Source: BP-133 sp040756995
GTDB taxonomy: Bacteria; Actinomycetota; Acidimicrobiia; IMCC26256; BP-133
DNA length: 64,000 nt
NCBI GenBank assembly: GCA_040756995.1
Contig: JBFLYK010000011.1
Location: 92,575-156,574, forward strand
Direction of reading: 5' to 3'
Positions 1-10,210 of this stretch are shown piece after piece. The notes beneath the pieces are model-generated. The model saw only the letters and a program-made list of their open reading frames with translations. It ran no database searches and was not told the origin of the DNA. Every line of letters begins with the position of its first letter. Positions within the stretch are counted from its first letter, which is position 1. The translations under genes were made by a program, and so were the position numbers.

Positions 1-342
1 CGTCGACAGCCGGAGCCGGGCAGCGGTGCGGGACACGTCAAGGTGTTCGCCGTCGAAGAGCCCGGGTTCCCCAGGAGGCACGCCGCGGCGGCGACGCGCT
101 GCCCGCTCCGAGGAGCCGATGGCGGAGACAAGGACTTCACCGGTGCCGGGATGGCAGCCGTCGAGAAGCCGGCGGAACTCGACTTCCGTCACTTCGCCGG
201 ACAGCCCGAGCCGTTCGGAGAGCGAGCCGACCCACCGCCCGGCGGCTTCTCCATGGCCGAGGTAATAGTCCTGCGGCGAACTGGCGATCTCCCCGAGGTA
301 ATAGTCGGCAGCACCCTGCCGGAGCTTCCCGATGTTGAGCAA
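1..342 (-). CDS. TrwC/MobF-type conjugative relaxase, N-terminal part (cut by left edge)
   Basis: The 114 codons in the window give the hallmark N-terminus of TrwC-like relaxases: LNIGKLRQGAADYYL, then QDYYLGHGEAAGRWVG and a HPGTGEVL block. Family members are multidomain enzymes that nick oriT and pilot the strand during conjugation; the catalytic Tyr/His region and helicase part lie outside the window or beyond what is visible. The start is taken as TTG at 342, because GGGAGG lies 9 nt upstream and family members begin with an equivalent ML-IGKL. The gene is read leftward off the edge with no stop. Two inverted repeats just upstream could be part of oriT. The family call is firm; the exact start is less so. 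Confidence 0.85.
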   Translation of the reverse strand, partial: MLNIGKLRQGAADYYLGEIASSPQDYYLGHGEAAGRWVGSLSERLGLSGEVTEVEFRRLLDGCHPGTGEVLVSAIGSSERAARRRRGVPPGEPGLFDGEHLDVSRTAARLRLST

Positions 343-1118
343 TTCCGTAGCCCTCCCAGACGGCGGCGATCCCGCCCCCCAATGACACCTATGCGCGTCG
401 GACCCCCCGGTCTGAGACCGCCGTGTCCGCTGGACAGCGGACACGGCCAGTCTGTGCCGCTTTCTTCGGGGGCCTGTTCAGGGCCGGTCGGGTGCCGGTG
501 GTGGTTGCGATCGGGGGCGGCCGTCGGGGCTGTGGGGGCGTGGCGTGAACCGGGTCGTCGGGGCGGTGCGAGGGCGAGGGGACGCAGCGGGGCGAGGGCC
601 TGGAGTCGGTGGATTCGGCTGGCGAGGACGCCGGCGTCAACGCTGCGGGCCACGGCGGGATGCCAGGTGACCTGGGCGACGACCGGGATTCCGAGGACCT
701 CGGCGACGTCGGAGGCCCGCAGACTGCGGGCTGGCTCGTTGATGAGGAGCACCCCGTCGTAGCGGCCCGCCTGGGCGGCCAGGAGGCTGCGGAGGGCGAG
801 GTAGCAGGGTCCCCGGACCACGACGTACTGCTCGTCGGCGTCGGGGCTCTGCGGGCCTTCCAGACGGCTTCCTGCGTCCACCACGACGAGGCTCGGCGCC
901 ACTTCCCCGCGCCTGCCCAGCTCGAGGTCCGGGGCGACCGGGACGGCCGCGTCATCGGCGTCGGGCGGGGCGACCCCGAGGAGGGCGGCCATGTCGGCTG
1001 GGTCGTGGGCGACGAGCGCGGTGGGTTGGTGCCGGGCGCTGAACAGAGCGATGGCGGCGGCGATTGTGCTGGTGCCATGACCTCCTCGGGCGCCGCTGAT
1101 GCTGACGGTTCGTGTCAT
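189..1118 (-). CDS. ParA/CpaE-like P-loop ATPase with degenerate Walker A; 3' end uncertain
   Basis: The start at 1118 has AGGAGG 5 nt upstream. The protein opens MTRTVSISGARGGHGTST, a ParA/MinD-type deviant Walker A in which the usual lysine of GGxGKST is Thr16. A hydrophobic strand ending in Asp (SLVVVDAG) fits the Walker B region. Homologous proteins sit on actinobacterial plasmids and integrative elements and in CpaE/TadZ-like localisation systems. The first ~210 residues look genuine. The Arg/Pro/His-rich tail does not, and the frame runs about 150 bp into the relaxase gene. A frameshift near 560 could instead end the protein at 389. With the lysine missing, ATP hydrolysis may be weak or absent. 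Confidence 0.6.
   Translation of the reverse strand: MTRTVSISGARGGHGTSTIAAAIALFSARHQPTALVAHDPADMAALLGVAPPDADDAAVPVAPDLELGRRGEVAPSLVVVDAGSRLEGPQSPDADEQYVVVRGPCYLALRSLLAAQAGRYDGVLLINEPARSLRASDVAEVLGIPVVAQVTWHPAVARSVDAGVLASRIHRLQALAPLRPLALAPPRRPGSRHAPTAPTAAPDRNHHRHPTGPEQAPEESGTDWPCPLSSGHGGLRPGGPTRIGVIGGRDRRRLGGLRNCSTSGSSGRVLPTITSGRSPVRRRTITSAMEKPPGGGSARSPNGSGCPAK
400..450. other. Inverted repeats upstream of relaxase gene, candidate oriT or terminator hairpin
   Basis: CCGTGTCCGCT at 421-431 and AGCGGACACGG at 436-446 form a perfect 11-bp inverted repeat with a 4-nt loop. Directly before it, CGGTCT-G-AGACCG (about 408-420) is a second, smaller palindrome. MobF relaxases bind hairpins next to the nic site and oriT is often beside the relaxase gene. 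A terminator of the upstream ATPase gene is the main alternative, though there is no U-tract. Confidence 0.45.
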
Positions 1119-1240
1119 GTCGACCTCCTGAACGTGGGTCTGAACGGATGGTGGATCCTCGTGGGCGAGCTGGTCCTGTGGGACGTGGAGCCCGCCGCCC
1201 GGGACACGGACTTCCCCGACCGGCCCGAGCGGCGGGCGAC

Positions 1241-1717
1241 TCAGCAGCGGGCGGCGTGGGCCACCGCTGCGATGTCGCTGGTCCCGGGCGGCCCTTCGGT
1301 GAGCAGCCGGTGCGCCTCGACCAGCTGGGGCGTCAGGCACCGGAGGTGACGCCGGGCGAGCGGCGGGAACGCGAGGCGCAGGGCGTACACGTCGCCCTCG
1401 GTGCGGGCCAGGCCAAAGACGGTCAACCGAGCGAGCGACTTGATATGCGGGGCGTTGCGACCGGTGCCGGCTCCGAGGCCGAGTTGCCGGGCCAGCACCG
1501 CCAGCGAGACGGTGACGCCTTCGGGTGAGTCCTCCAGCCGTGCGGACAGGTGACGAGCGGCCATCACCGCCGAAGGGCCAAGAATCGGCGTCCAGAACGA
1601 TTCCACGTAGGCGCTGCGAGGATCATGTCCCACCGCCTCCACCACCGGGTCGCGGAGCGGCACGACGGTCAGTGGATCGTGACGTGCCACCCATGTCTGG
1701 GGATCGACGACAACCAT
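1241..1717 (-). CDS. Hypothetical protein of the mobile element
   Basis: 158 residues starting MVVVDPQTWVARHDPL; GGAGG lies 8 nt before the ATG, so this start is preferred over longer frames. I do not recognise the family. The middle (SLAVLARQLGLGAGTG, then HIKSLARLTVFGLAR) has the length and helix pattern of a winged-helix DNA-binding region, and the protein is soluble with no signal peptide. It is transcribed toward the ATPase and relaxase genes, and its upstream region carries two 15-bp operator-like repeats and a TTGACAC palindrome. A transfer or copy regulator is plausible but unproven. Confidence 0.6.
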   Translation of the reverse strand: MVVVDPQTWVARHDPLTVVPLRDPVVEAVGHDPRSAYVESFWTPILGPSAVMAARHLSARLEDSPEGVTVSLAVLARQLGLGAGTGRNAPHIKSLARLTVFGLARTEGDVYALRLAFPPLARRHLRCLTPQLVEAHRLLTEGPPGTSDIAAVAHAARC

Positions 1718-1740
1718 TGACTTGGCCTCCTCACATTCTG

Positions 1741-1790
1741 TCAGGGAAAACCTGATCACAGGACGCGTCGGTTCGTCAAGGGAAACCTGA
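1741..1790. promoter_or_regulatory. Pair of 15-bp operator-like imperfect palindromes
   Basis: TCAGGGAAAACCTGA (1741-1755) and TCAAGGGAAACCTGA (1776-1790) are near-identical, in the same orientation and 35 bp apart. Each has TCAGG/CCTGA-type half sites. They lie just upstream of the gene starting at 1717, where a repressor of that minus-strand transcription unit would bind. Confidence 0.5.
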
Positions 1791-1809
1791 CGCTTGCGAG
1801 TCATTCGTT

Positions 1810-1827
1810 TTGACACGTCAGTGTCAA
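1810..1827. promoter_or_regulatory. Perfect palindrome TTGACAC-N4-GTGTCAA (operator)
   Basis: TTGACACGTCAGTGTCAA has 7-bp arms and overlaps the stop codon of the ParB-like gene, upstream of the 1717 gene. A diverged copy lies at 3449-3466 upstream of the next minus-strand unit. Two matching sites before two operons of the same element suggest one shared DNA-binding protein. Confidence 0.5.
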
Positions 1828-3146
1828 CTTTCGGCCGGAACAGCCTCGACGGACTGGTCGGCTGTGGACGGCGCCTCGTCGGGTTCCCGCTCGTAGCCGA
1901 GAGAGCACAGGAAATCGAGGTAGCGCTCGGTGCCGTTCCGGTAGCCGCCGCCGGCGATCCTCCCCTCGGCCATCGCCGAGGCCAGGGCCACCCCCACACG
2001 GAGCCGGTCGGCTTCGCTCCGGGCCGCGAGCTCGCCGAGGGGGCCGTGCCAGTCGTCGCCGTACCGGCCGGGTCGGGCCGTCAACTCCAGGAGCGATCCG
2101 GCCCGCCCGGCGTCGTTGGTGTTGGCACGGTCGAGCAGGGCGGCCACGAGCAGGTCGACGGCCGCTGCCTTGGGCAGCCGAGTCGTGAGGCGGGATCGCA
2201 CGAACTCCTGTCGTCGCTGGGCGAGGCGGCGTCGTTCCTTCGCCCGCTCGCGTTCAGGGTCGGGCTCGGCGTCCACCTGCAGGTCGCTGCGGTCGCCCGC
2301 TGGTGCGCGTCGGCTGTGACGGCGGCGATCCGTGCACACCGCCACGGTCACCGGGCCCGCGTAGCCGGTCTCCACCACCACGGCGTGGCAGGTCTCGTCC
2401 CGGTGGGCGGCCTCGTCGATGCCGAGGTCCGAGAGGCGCAGGTAGCTCTTGGGCCGGTATCCCTCCGATGGGACGACCCGCACGCTGGCCTCCGCCAACT
2501 CGGCCACCAGGGCCTCGCGGCGTTCCTCATGCTCAGCGCGACGGAGCGCGTCGGCGACCACCTGGTCCATGTCGCGCCGCCGCCAGTCCGGTTCGGCCAG
2601 GATCGCCTTGATGACCTCGGGCTTGTCCTTGGCGGCAAGCAGGGCCTCGGCCTGTCCGATGGTGAGTTCGTTCTTCTGAACGGCGTCCTGGGCGGCGTCG
2701 GGAAGCTCCAGGAGCGCCAGGCGGGCTCGCACGTGCCGATCTGAACGGCCGACCTGACGGGCGATGCGGCGAATGGTGTAGCCGTGCTCGCTCACGAGCC
2801 GGAAGTAGCCGGTGCCCTCAGCCAGGACAGGAATCTCACTGCGCTGGAGGTTTTCCACGAGCATGACTTCGACGCGTTCAGCCTCGGTCATCTCCCGGAT
2901 CAGGCACGGAACGGCGTCCAGTCCCGCCTTGGCCGCGGCGAGATGGCGTCGGTGTCCGGCCACGATTCGATAGCGACGAGGCTCACCGTCCAACGGCACG
3001 ACGACCAGCGGCTCGATGACGCCGACCCCGGCGATGCTGCGAGCCAGCTCGCTCACGTCGCCCACTGGTCCGCGCAGGTTGTCGTCGGCCGGCTGGAGCT
3101 CGTCAAGGGGCACGGCGACGATCTGGGTCTCGGTGGTGGTGGTCAC
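1824..3146 (-). CDS. ParB/Srx-fold DNA-binding protein of the mobile element
   Basis: A ParB-like protein of 440 residues. The N-terminal ParB domain has IVAGHRRHLAAAKAG (about 61-75; GHRR where chromosomal ParB has GERR) and VENLQRSEIPVLAEG (about 97-111). A helix-turn-helix follows (TIRRIARQVGRSDRHVRARL, about 124-143). The long charged C-terminal part is unlike chromosomal ParB. The GTG at 3146 is preferred because AAGGAGGA lies 8 nt upstream; a longer ATG start at 3164 would place that SD inside the gene. The likely role is partition or regulation of the excised element, together with the ParA-like gene downstream. Confidence 0.8.
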   Translation of the reverse strand: MTTTTETQIVAVPLDELQPADDNLRGPVGDVSELARSIAGVGVIEPLVVVPLDGEPRRYRIVAGHRRHLAAAKAGLDAVPCLIREMTEAERVEVMLVENLQRSEIPVLAEGTGYFRLVSEHGYTIRRIARQVGRSDRHVRARLALLELPDAAQDAVQKNELTIGQAEALLAAKDKPEVIKAILAEPDWRRRDMDQVVADALRRAEHEERREALVAELAEASVRVVPSEGYRPKSYLRLSDLGIDEAAHRDETCHAVVVETGYAGPVTVAVCTDRRRHSRRAPAGDRSDLQVDAEPDPERERAKERRRLAQRRQEFVRSRLTTRLPKAAAVDLLVAALLDRANTNDAGRAGSLLELTARPGRYGDDWHGPLGELAARSEADRLRVGVALASAMAEGRIAGGGYRNGTERYLDFLCSLGYEREPDEAPSTADQSVEAVPAES

Positions 3147-3160
3147 AGGGAAGTCCTCCT

Positions 3161-3460
3161 TCATCCGTGTCGGTCGAGCAGGCTGCGGCACAGCTCCGCC
3201 CAGGACGGCGTGCCGTAGACGGCGACGTCGAACCCTCCGGGGCTGGTCCTGGTCACAGTCACGCCGCTCCCGTCGTCGCTCCAGATAAGGGCCGACCGTC
3301 CGGTGAGAGCGACGGCCCGGGCCTGGGCGGTGGCCAGCGTGAGACTCGCCGTCGCTGGCCCCCAGGTCGAGCAGTCGAAGACGCGGTAGCGGCGTGGTCC
3401 ACCGGGCTGCCGATCTTCGGGGAAGAGCTGCGCCTGGCCCCAGCGGAGTTGACACTTCAC
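3161..3460 (-). CDS. Small hypothetical protein
   Basis: About 99 residues if started at GTG 3460; the open frame extends further up but loses coding character. The recognisable part runs from RRYRVFDCSTWGP to GGFDVAVYGTPSWAELCRSLL. I do not recognise the family. It ends 15 nt upstream of the ParB-like GTG, so the two are probably cotranscribed. The start region coincides with the second TTGACAC palindrome, so the start could be further downstream. Confidence 0.45.
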   Translation of the reverse strand: MKCQLRWGQAQLFPEDRQPGGPRRYRVFDCSTWGPATASLTLATAQARAVALTGRSALIWSDDGSGVTVTRTSPGGFDVAVYGTPSWAELCRSLLDRHG

Positions 3461-3466
3461 TGTAAA
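3449..3466. promoter_or_regulatory. Second copy of the TTGACAC palindrome
   Basis: TTGACACTTCACTGTAAA matches the 1810-1827 site at 14 of 18 positions, including the whole left arm. It lies at the head of the minus-strand unit containing the small ORF and the ParB-like gene, as expected for a shared operator. Confidence 0.4.
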
Positions 3467-3777
3467 CTTCCGATCCGGTCGCCCGAGCCGTCGTCTGCCG
3501 CCAGACCGTTCGTCCGACGAGCGGCTGACGTTACGATCCCCGGTGCGCCATCCCCCGTCGCTCCCACCGGGAGCGACCAATCTGTACGAGGCTCCCGGTC
3601 GCATCCGGCCCCTTCCGATGCGGGCCTTCTGGAACGCCGGCCACGGTGGTCAGCAAGCGACCGCCGAGCACTTCCTGGTCCCGGCGCTCGGCTATCCGAG
3701 CCAGGTCGGCGGCACCGAGGCTGAGCGGGCGGCGCGCGTTCATCACTGGCAGACTTGTCAGCCGGCGAGGAGTAGCC
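3467..3777. other. Gene-free stretch between divergent units
   Basis: About 310 bp separate the minus-strand unit from the plus-strand gene at 3778. Open frames here are Arg/Pro-rich and lack start signals. The region probably carries promoters for both directions. A 13-nt word (CGGTCGCATCCGG, 3596-3608) recurs at 4079-4091 upstream of the next gene, which may be chance. Confidence 0.4.
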
Positions 3778-4020
3778 ATGGCCAACCGCAAGCGACTGCG
3801 CAAGGAAGAACGAGAGGTCGTCGACACGGCCGTGAACGGCGCCTTCGAGGCGGCACTCCCCGCCATGCGCCAAATCGAGGACATCATCAAGGAGCAGCTC
3901 ATCCTGAACGTCCCAGCCGAACTCGCCGAGCACGCCACACGCGAGTTCCTCAACCGCCTGGGTCAGGAGCTCTGGATGGAGGGCAAGCTCGCTCAACTCC
4001 TCGCCGGCCCGGAATCCTGA
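3778..4020 (+). CDS. Small hypothetical protein
   Basis: 80 residues beginning MANRKRLRKEEREVVDTA, with AGGAG just before the ATG. The sequence is mostly helical and amphipathic (PAMRQIEDIIKEQLILNVPA) and ends in ELWMEGKLAQLLAGPES. There is no signal peptide or metal site. I do not recognise the family. It is the first plus-strand gene of the element, 147 bp before the HTH-SSB gene. Confidence 0.6.
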   Translation: MANRKRLRKEEREVVDTAVNGAFEAALPAMRQIEDIIKEQLILNVPAELAEHATREFLNRLGQELWMEGKLAQLLAGPES

Positions 4021-4167
4021 TCCGGTCGGCGTGATGCTCTGACAAGCGGCGCAAGCGTCGTGAACTGAACAAACTTCTCGGTCGCATCCGGGGCCTTCTG
4101 ACGCGCATAGGTGGGGTGAAGACGCATTCGATCCCTGCCGGCGACGGAAGAAGGAGACCCGGTTGAC

Positions 4168-4752
4168 ATGGCCATTGAGGCGCGGCGCATGACGTTCAGC
4201 GTCGAGGAGGCAGCAGCCATCCTCGGCGTGTCCAAATCCAAGATCTACGACAGTGTCCGAGCCGGTGAGCTCCGAGGTGTGCAGGTCGGCCGCCGAATCG
4301 TCATCCCCTGCGATGTCCTCGAGGAGCTCCTCGGGCCCCTGCCCATTGGGCAGCACGACGATCCCGGAGACGGCGACCCCGCCCCGACCGACGGTCCGCC
4401 CCCAGCGCTCGGCGGCAGAGACCTCAATGCCGTCTACCTGACCGGGACGATCGCCCGCCAGCCCGAGCTGCGAACGTCGCGCACCGGCGTGGCGGTCTGC
4501 ACCCTCCGGCTCGCGGTATCCCGTTGTCGCCGCGACGGCCAACCGCGTGTGCCGCTCCACATCGACGTCGTGGCCTTCGAGACCACCGCCGAAGCCGCCG
4601 CCGAACACGACGACGGCGACCACGTGACCATCATCGGCCGCCTCAGCAAGCGAGTGTGGACATCGAGCGACGGCGGACGGCACACCCGCTTCGAGATCGT
4701 CGCCGACGCGATCCGGCCCACACATCGCCCCGAATCCGGGGAGACCCAATGA
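4168..4752 (+). CDS. Helix-turn-helix / single-stranded DNA-binding protein fusion
   Basis: 194 residues in two parts. Residues 9-55 (FSVEEAAAILGVSKSKIYDS ... GRRIVIPCDVLEELL) are an excisionase/AlpA-type HTH_17 domain. After an acidic Asp/Pro linker (about 56-85), residues 86-185 are an SSB-type OB fold (LNAVYLTGTIARQPELR, VAVCTLRLAVSR, ITIIGRL-like strand, RFEIVADAIRP). SSBs coat ssDNA during transfer and replication; a fused HTH could target a specific site or autoregulate. The usual acidic SSB tip is absent. The stop overlaps the next ATG (ATGA), implying translational coupling. Confidence 0.8.
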   Translation: MAIEARRMTFSVEEAAAILGVSKSKIYDSVRAGELRGVQVGRRIVIPCDVLEELLGPLPIGQHDDPGDGDPAPTDGPPPALGGRDLNAVYLTGTIARQPELRTSRTGVAVCTLRLAVSRCRRDGQPRVPLHIDVVAFETTAEAAAEHDDGDHVTIIGRLSKRVWTSSDGGRHTRFEIVADAIRPTHRPESGETQ

Positions 4753-5567
4753 CCGCAGGAAAGAGCGTGCGCCAACCTCGCTCCTTCCACGGGCAGCGGG
4801 AATCGGCACTGCGGAACGACGTCCTCCGCCGGCGGGCACCCGCCGGTGTTGCCGGCCGGGTGCTCCCGCCCTCGGTCGAGGCCACGCGCCGTGCCGTGAT
4901 GGCCGGCATCTGCCCTTTCTGCGGCCGGGGCCCGTTCCTGGTGCTCGCCGGCCACACCCAGAAGGTGCACGGCGTCGACCGCTTCGAACTTCGCGAACTC
5001 GCCGACCTCACCTACAGCACCAGCCTCCTCGACGAGCGCACCCGCGAGGCCTTCAGCGCCCGCGCCAAGGCCCGCCTCGCGACGGGAGTGCCGCTGCCCA
5101 GCAGCAACGGTGTGAGAAGGAAGCGGCGCCTCTCCCCTGCGGGCAAGCGCATCCAGGCCGAGAAGCTGCTCCGCTTTGCGGAACAGCTCGGCCCCGAAGG
5201 CCTCGCTCGTCAGCGGACTGCCGCTGCCCGGCGCAAAGGCGAGTTGAGCCGGAAGCCCCACCCGTGCCCGGCCTGCGGGACAATCCTCCCGACCGCGCAT
5301 CCCATCACCTGCTCCTCGGCCTGCCGACGGGTCATCCGTGTCCGGACAGCCCGGGCCTCCGCCGCCAAGCGGCTCGCTCGGCGCACCGGGTCGAGTGGAC
5401 AGGTCGACCAGCAGGGCGGAAGGGATCCCGACGGGAGACCACCGATGCGGGAACTGATTGAGGAGCCCGCCGCAGAACGCGCCATCCCCGACACCGCGCG
5501 GCACGCCCGGTTCGAGGTGGTCGCTGACGATGTCGAGTGCCTCGCTCCCGCCACGACCGCCGGCTGA
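4749..5567 (+). CDS. Two-zinc-finger protein with SSB-like tail, function unknown
   Basis: 272 residues starting at the ATG that overlaps the previous stop. Residues 55-74 (CPFCG...LAGHTQKVHG) form a CxxC-x10-H-x4-H site resembling the MucR/Ros finger. Residues 173-192 (CPAC...CSSAC) form a CxxC-x11-C-x3-C site. The middle is Arg/Lys-rich. The last residues (RHARFEVVADDVECLAP) resemble the C-terminal strand of actinobacterial SSB proteins and of the gene upstream, suggesting a remnant of a duplicated or recombined ssb. Coupling to the HTH-SSB gene suggests a joint role in DNA processing of the element; this is inference. Confidence 0.65.
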   Translation: MTAGKSVRQPRSFHGQRESALRNDVLRRRAPAGVAGRVLPPSVEATRRAVMAGICPFCGRGPFLVLAGHTQKVHGVDRFELRELADLTYSTSLLDERTREAFSARAKARLATGVPLPSSNGVRRKRRLSPAGKRIQAEKLLRFAEQLGPEGLARQRTAAARRKGELSRKPHPCPACGTILPTAHPITCSSACRRVIRVRTARASAAKRLARRTGSSGQVDQQGGRDPDGRPPMRELIEEPAAERAIPDTARHARFEVVADDVECLAPATTAG

Positions 5568-5620
5568 GGTTGAGGTTGACCGGCGTGGTCGCTTCCGTGA
5601 ACGTGACGAGGACGACGTCG

Positions 5621-5794
5621 ATGGAACCCCTCATGACCACGGAGCAGCTCGCCGAGTTCCTCCAGGTCCCGCTCGCAACCCTCTACCAGTGGCGTCACAA
5701 GCGCACCGGTCCCAAGGGCATCAAGATCGGGAAGCACGTGCGCTACCGCCGGGCTGACGTCGAAGCCTGGCTCGAGAAACAAGCGGCCACCTAA
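5621..5794 (+). CDS. Excisionase / AlpA-family HTH protein
   Basis: 57 residues from ATG 5621 (a second ATG at 5633 gives 53). TTEQLAEFLQVPLATLYQWR and IKIGKHVRYRRADVEAWLEK are the two halves of the HTH_17/excisionase winged helix, full length for the family. Such proteins direct integrase toward excision. It lies 400 bp upstream of the integrase gene on the same strand, the usual xis-int arrangement. Confidence 0.85.
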   Translation: MEPLMTTEQLAEFLQVPLATLYQWRHKRTGPKGIKIGKHVRYRRADVEAWLEKQAAT

Positions 5795-5852
5795 ATTTGG
5801 GACCCGATGACCCAGGCGCCGGCATCCGAGACACACCGGAGGAAGCGGCGGC

Positions 5853-6197
5853 ATGACGATGAACCACAGGGTCCATATGTCGCCCAGCCCGGAGAATCTG
5901 AGAACGAAGGAGATTGGGTTGCGTTGGGAGTCGTCTCCCCCCATGTTCAAGATCCGCTCGGGCCGTGGGGTCCGTCAGTTTCGGGTGAACCGACCCAAAG
6001 CGCGGGGAGCCAGCCTCGGAGACCCGTTCCACGAAGAGGTCGGCCGTGCCTACAGCCTGGCCTCCCGCTTCGACCGATCACCGGCCCGAGTTCCCGCCGA
6101 AGCGAACGACGTGCCGGAGACCACGATCCATGGTTGGGTCAAGGAGGCGCGTCGCCGAGAACTCATGCCCCAGGGCCGAGCGTCGAAGGAGCGTTGA
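5853..6197 (+). CDS. Helix-turn-helix protein upstream of integrase
   Basis: 114 residues. The C-terminal half (FHEEVGRAYSLASRFDRSPA, then NDVPETTIHGWVKEARRREL) matches the short HTH proteins often found before actinobacterial integrases, whose consensus ends in WV-EARRRGLL. The N-terminal half is unremarkable. The gene ends 3 nt before the integrase ATG, so the two are cotranscribed. A role in element control is likely from position. Confidence 0.6.
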   Translation: MTMNHRVHMSPSPENLRTKEIGLRWESSPPMFKIRSGRGVRQFRVNRPKARGASLGDPFHEEVGRAYSLASRFDRSPARVPAEANDVPETTIHGWVKEARRRELMPQGRASKER

Positions 6198-6200
6198 CCC

Positions 6201-7385
6201 ATGGCGAAGCTGCCCCCCGGCATTACAGAGTGGACGCCTCATCTGGCCACCGGGAAGCCTCGCTATCTCGTGCGCTGGCGCACCCCGCAGAACGAGCCGC
6301 GTAAGAAGGTCTTCAATCGGCTGGTTGACGCCCGAGCACACCTGTCAGCCGTGACGGCCGCGAAGAACGCCGGCACGTACATCGACCCAGGGCTCGGCCG
6401 GCAACTGTTCGGAGCCTTCGCCGACGAGTGGGCCGCCGCTCAAGACCAGTGGAAGTCGTCCAGCTGGGATCAATGGCTCGTGGTCCGGCGCCGGTTGGAT
6501 TCGATCATCAACATGCCACTGGCATCCTTTGATCAGCTAGTCGTCAGGCGGCTTCGAGCCGACCTTGCCAAGCGGTACGCCGCGGCCACCGTGAAGGTCA
6601 CAATGACCTATGTGACGGCGATCCTGCGGGCGGCTCACGCCGCCGGGCGGATCCCGCGTGACCCAACCGTCGGGGTCCGCCAGAAGAAGAAGCGGGCCGA
6701 CGAGCGTGGGGAACGGGTCGGGCCAGAGCAGGTGCCAACCCGAGCCGAAGCCCTGAGCATCCTCGGCGTCACCGCCTCTCAGTGGCGGGCCGCCCACGCG
6801 CTCGGTCTGGCCGGGCTCCGCATCGGCGAAGTGCTCGGCCTTACGACGGACCGGCTCGATCTCCCGAATCGGATGGTCACGATCGACCGGCAACTCTGGC
6901 GGCGGCGGTTGACCACGCCGAAAAACGAGACGGTCAGGACGATCAAGGTCCCCGGGTTGGTCGCCCTCGAGCTTCGCCGGCACCTACGGGACCGTGGTCC
7001 GGTCGACCCGGTGGCCGTTCTCGACGAGGACGGGAAGGAGGTCCTCGTGGATCTCCTCTTCCGTGGCCCAAGGACGGGTGAGGCGTTGGGTTCCAACCGG
7101 TTCTACGACGCGGCATGGTACCCGGCTCTCAAGGCCGCCGAGATGGAACGGCGGTTCAAGTTCCACAGTCTCCGCCATCACTGTGCCAGCACGTTGCTGG
7201 CCGAAGGGGCACCGATCACGGCCGTGGCCGGGTACCTGGGCGACAAGGTGGAGACGGTCGCCCGGACCTATGCGCACTGGCTCCGCGACGACCGTGACGT
7301 GCCGGCCGAGATCCTCGACCGGGTGCTCGCTCCTGAAGCCGACGCGCCATCAACGCGCCATGACACCTCGGAGCAGGCCCCCTAG
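6201..7385 (+). CDS. Tyrosine recombinase (integrase) of the mobile element
   Basis: 394 residues. It has an N-terminal arm-binding domain, a SAM-like core-binding domain (about 65-160) and a catalytic domain with Arg207 (LAGLRIGEVLGL), His322/Arg325 (HSLRHH) and nucleophile Tyr357 (ARTYAHWLRDDRDVP). The third catalytic His (usual LGH) is Asp348 (YLGDKVETVARTY). The enzyme would integrate and excise the element by att-site recombination. The stop lies 35 bp from the 3' end of secA, so that end marks the element-chromosome junction. It follows the excisionase and the HTH gene. Confidence 0.92.
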   Translation: MAKLPPGITEWTPHLATGKPRYLVRWRTPQNEPRKKVFNRLVDARAHLSAVTAAKNAGTYIDPGLGRQLFGAFADEWAAAQDQWKSSSWDQWLVVRRRLDSIINMPLASFDQLVVRRLRADLAKRYAAATVKVTMTYVTAILRAAHAAGRIPRDPTVGVRQKKKRADERGERVGPEQVPTRAEALSILGVTASQWRAAHALGLAGLRIGEVLGLTTDRLDLPNRMVTIDRQLWRRRLTTPKNETVRTIKVPGLVALELRRHLRDRGPVDPVAVLDEDGKEVLVDLLFRGPRTGEALGSNRFYDAAWYPALKAAEMERRFKFHSLRHHCASTLLAEGAPITAVAGYLGDKVETVARTYAHWLRDDRDVPAEILDRVLAPEADAPSTRHDTSEQAP

Positions 7386-7396
7386 GACCTGCTCCG
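7369..7396. terminator. Hairpin at the end of the integrase gene
   Basis: CGGAGCAGG (7369-7377) and CCTGCTCCG (7388-7396) form a perfect 9-bp stem around the integrase stop, in the short gap between convergent int and secA. It is probably a terminator and may lie within or beside the attachment site. Confidence 0.5.
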
Positions 7397-7419
7397 GTGC
7401 TGGTCAGAGGGAATTTCTG

Positions 7420-10134
<2,715 letters not shown>

Positions 10135-10210
10135 AGAGATGTGAGTCTACCGACGCGCCCAATCCCCGCCGCCTCGCCCGGGGACGAATCGGTCGGTCGT
10201 GTCTGGAGCC

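Noticed and set aside
3596..4091. 13-nt word CGGTCGCATCCGG at 3596 and 4079 as a regulatory site
   Set aside because: Only two copies, at different distances from their genes and without symmetry; could be chance.
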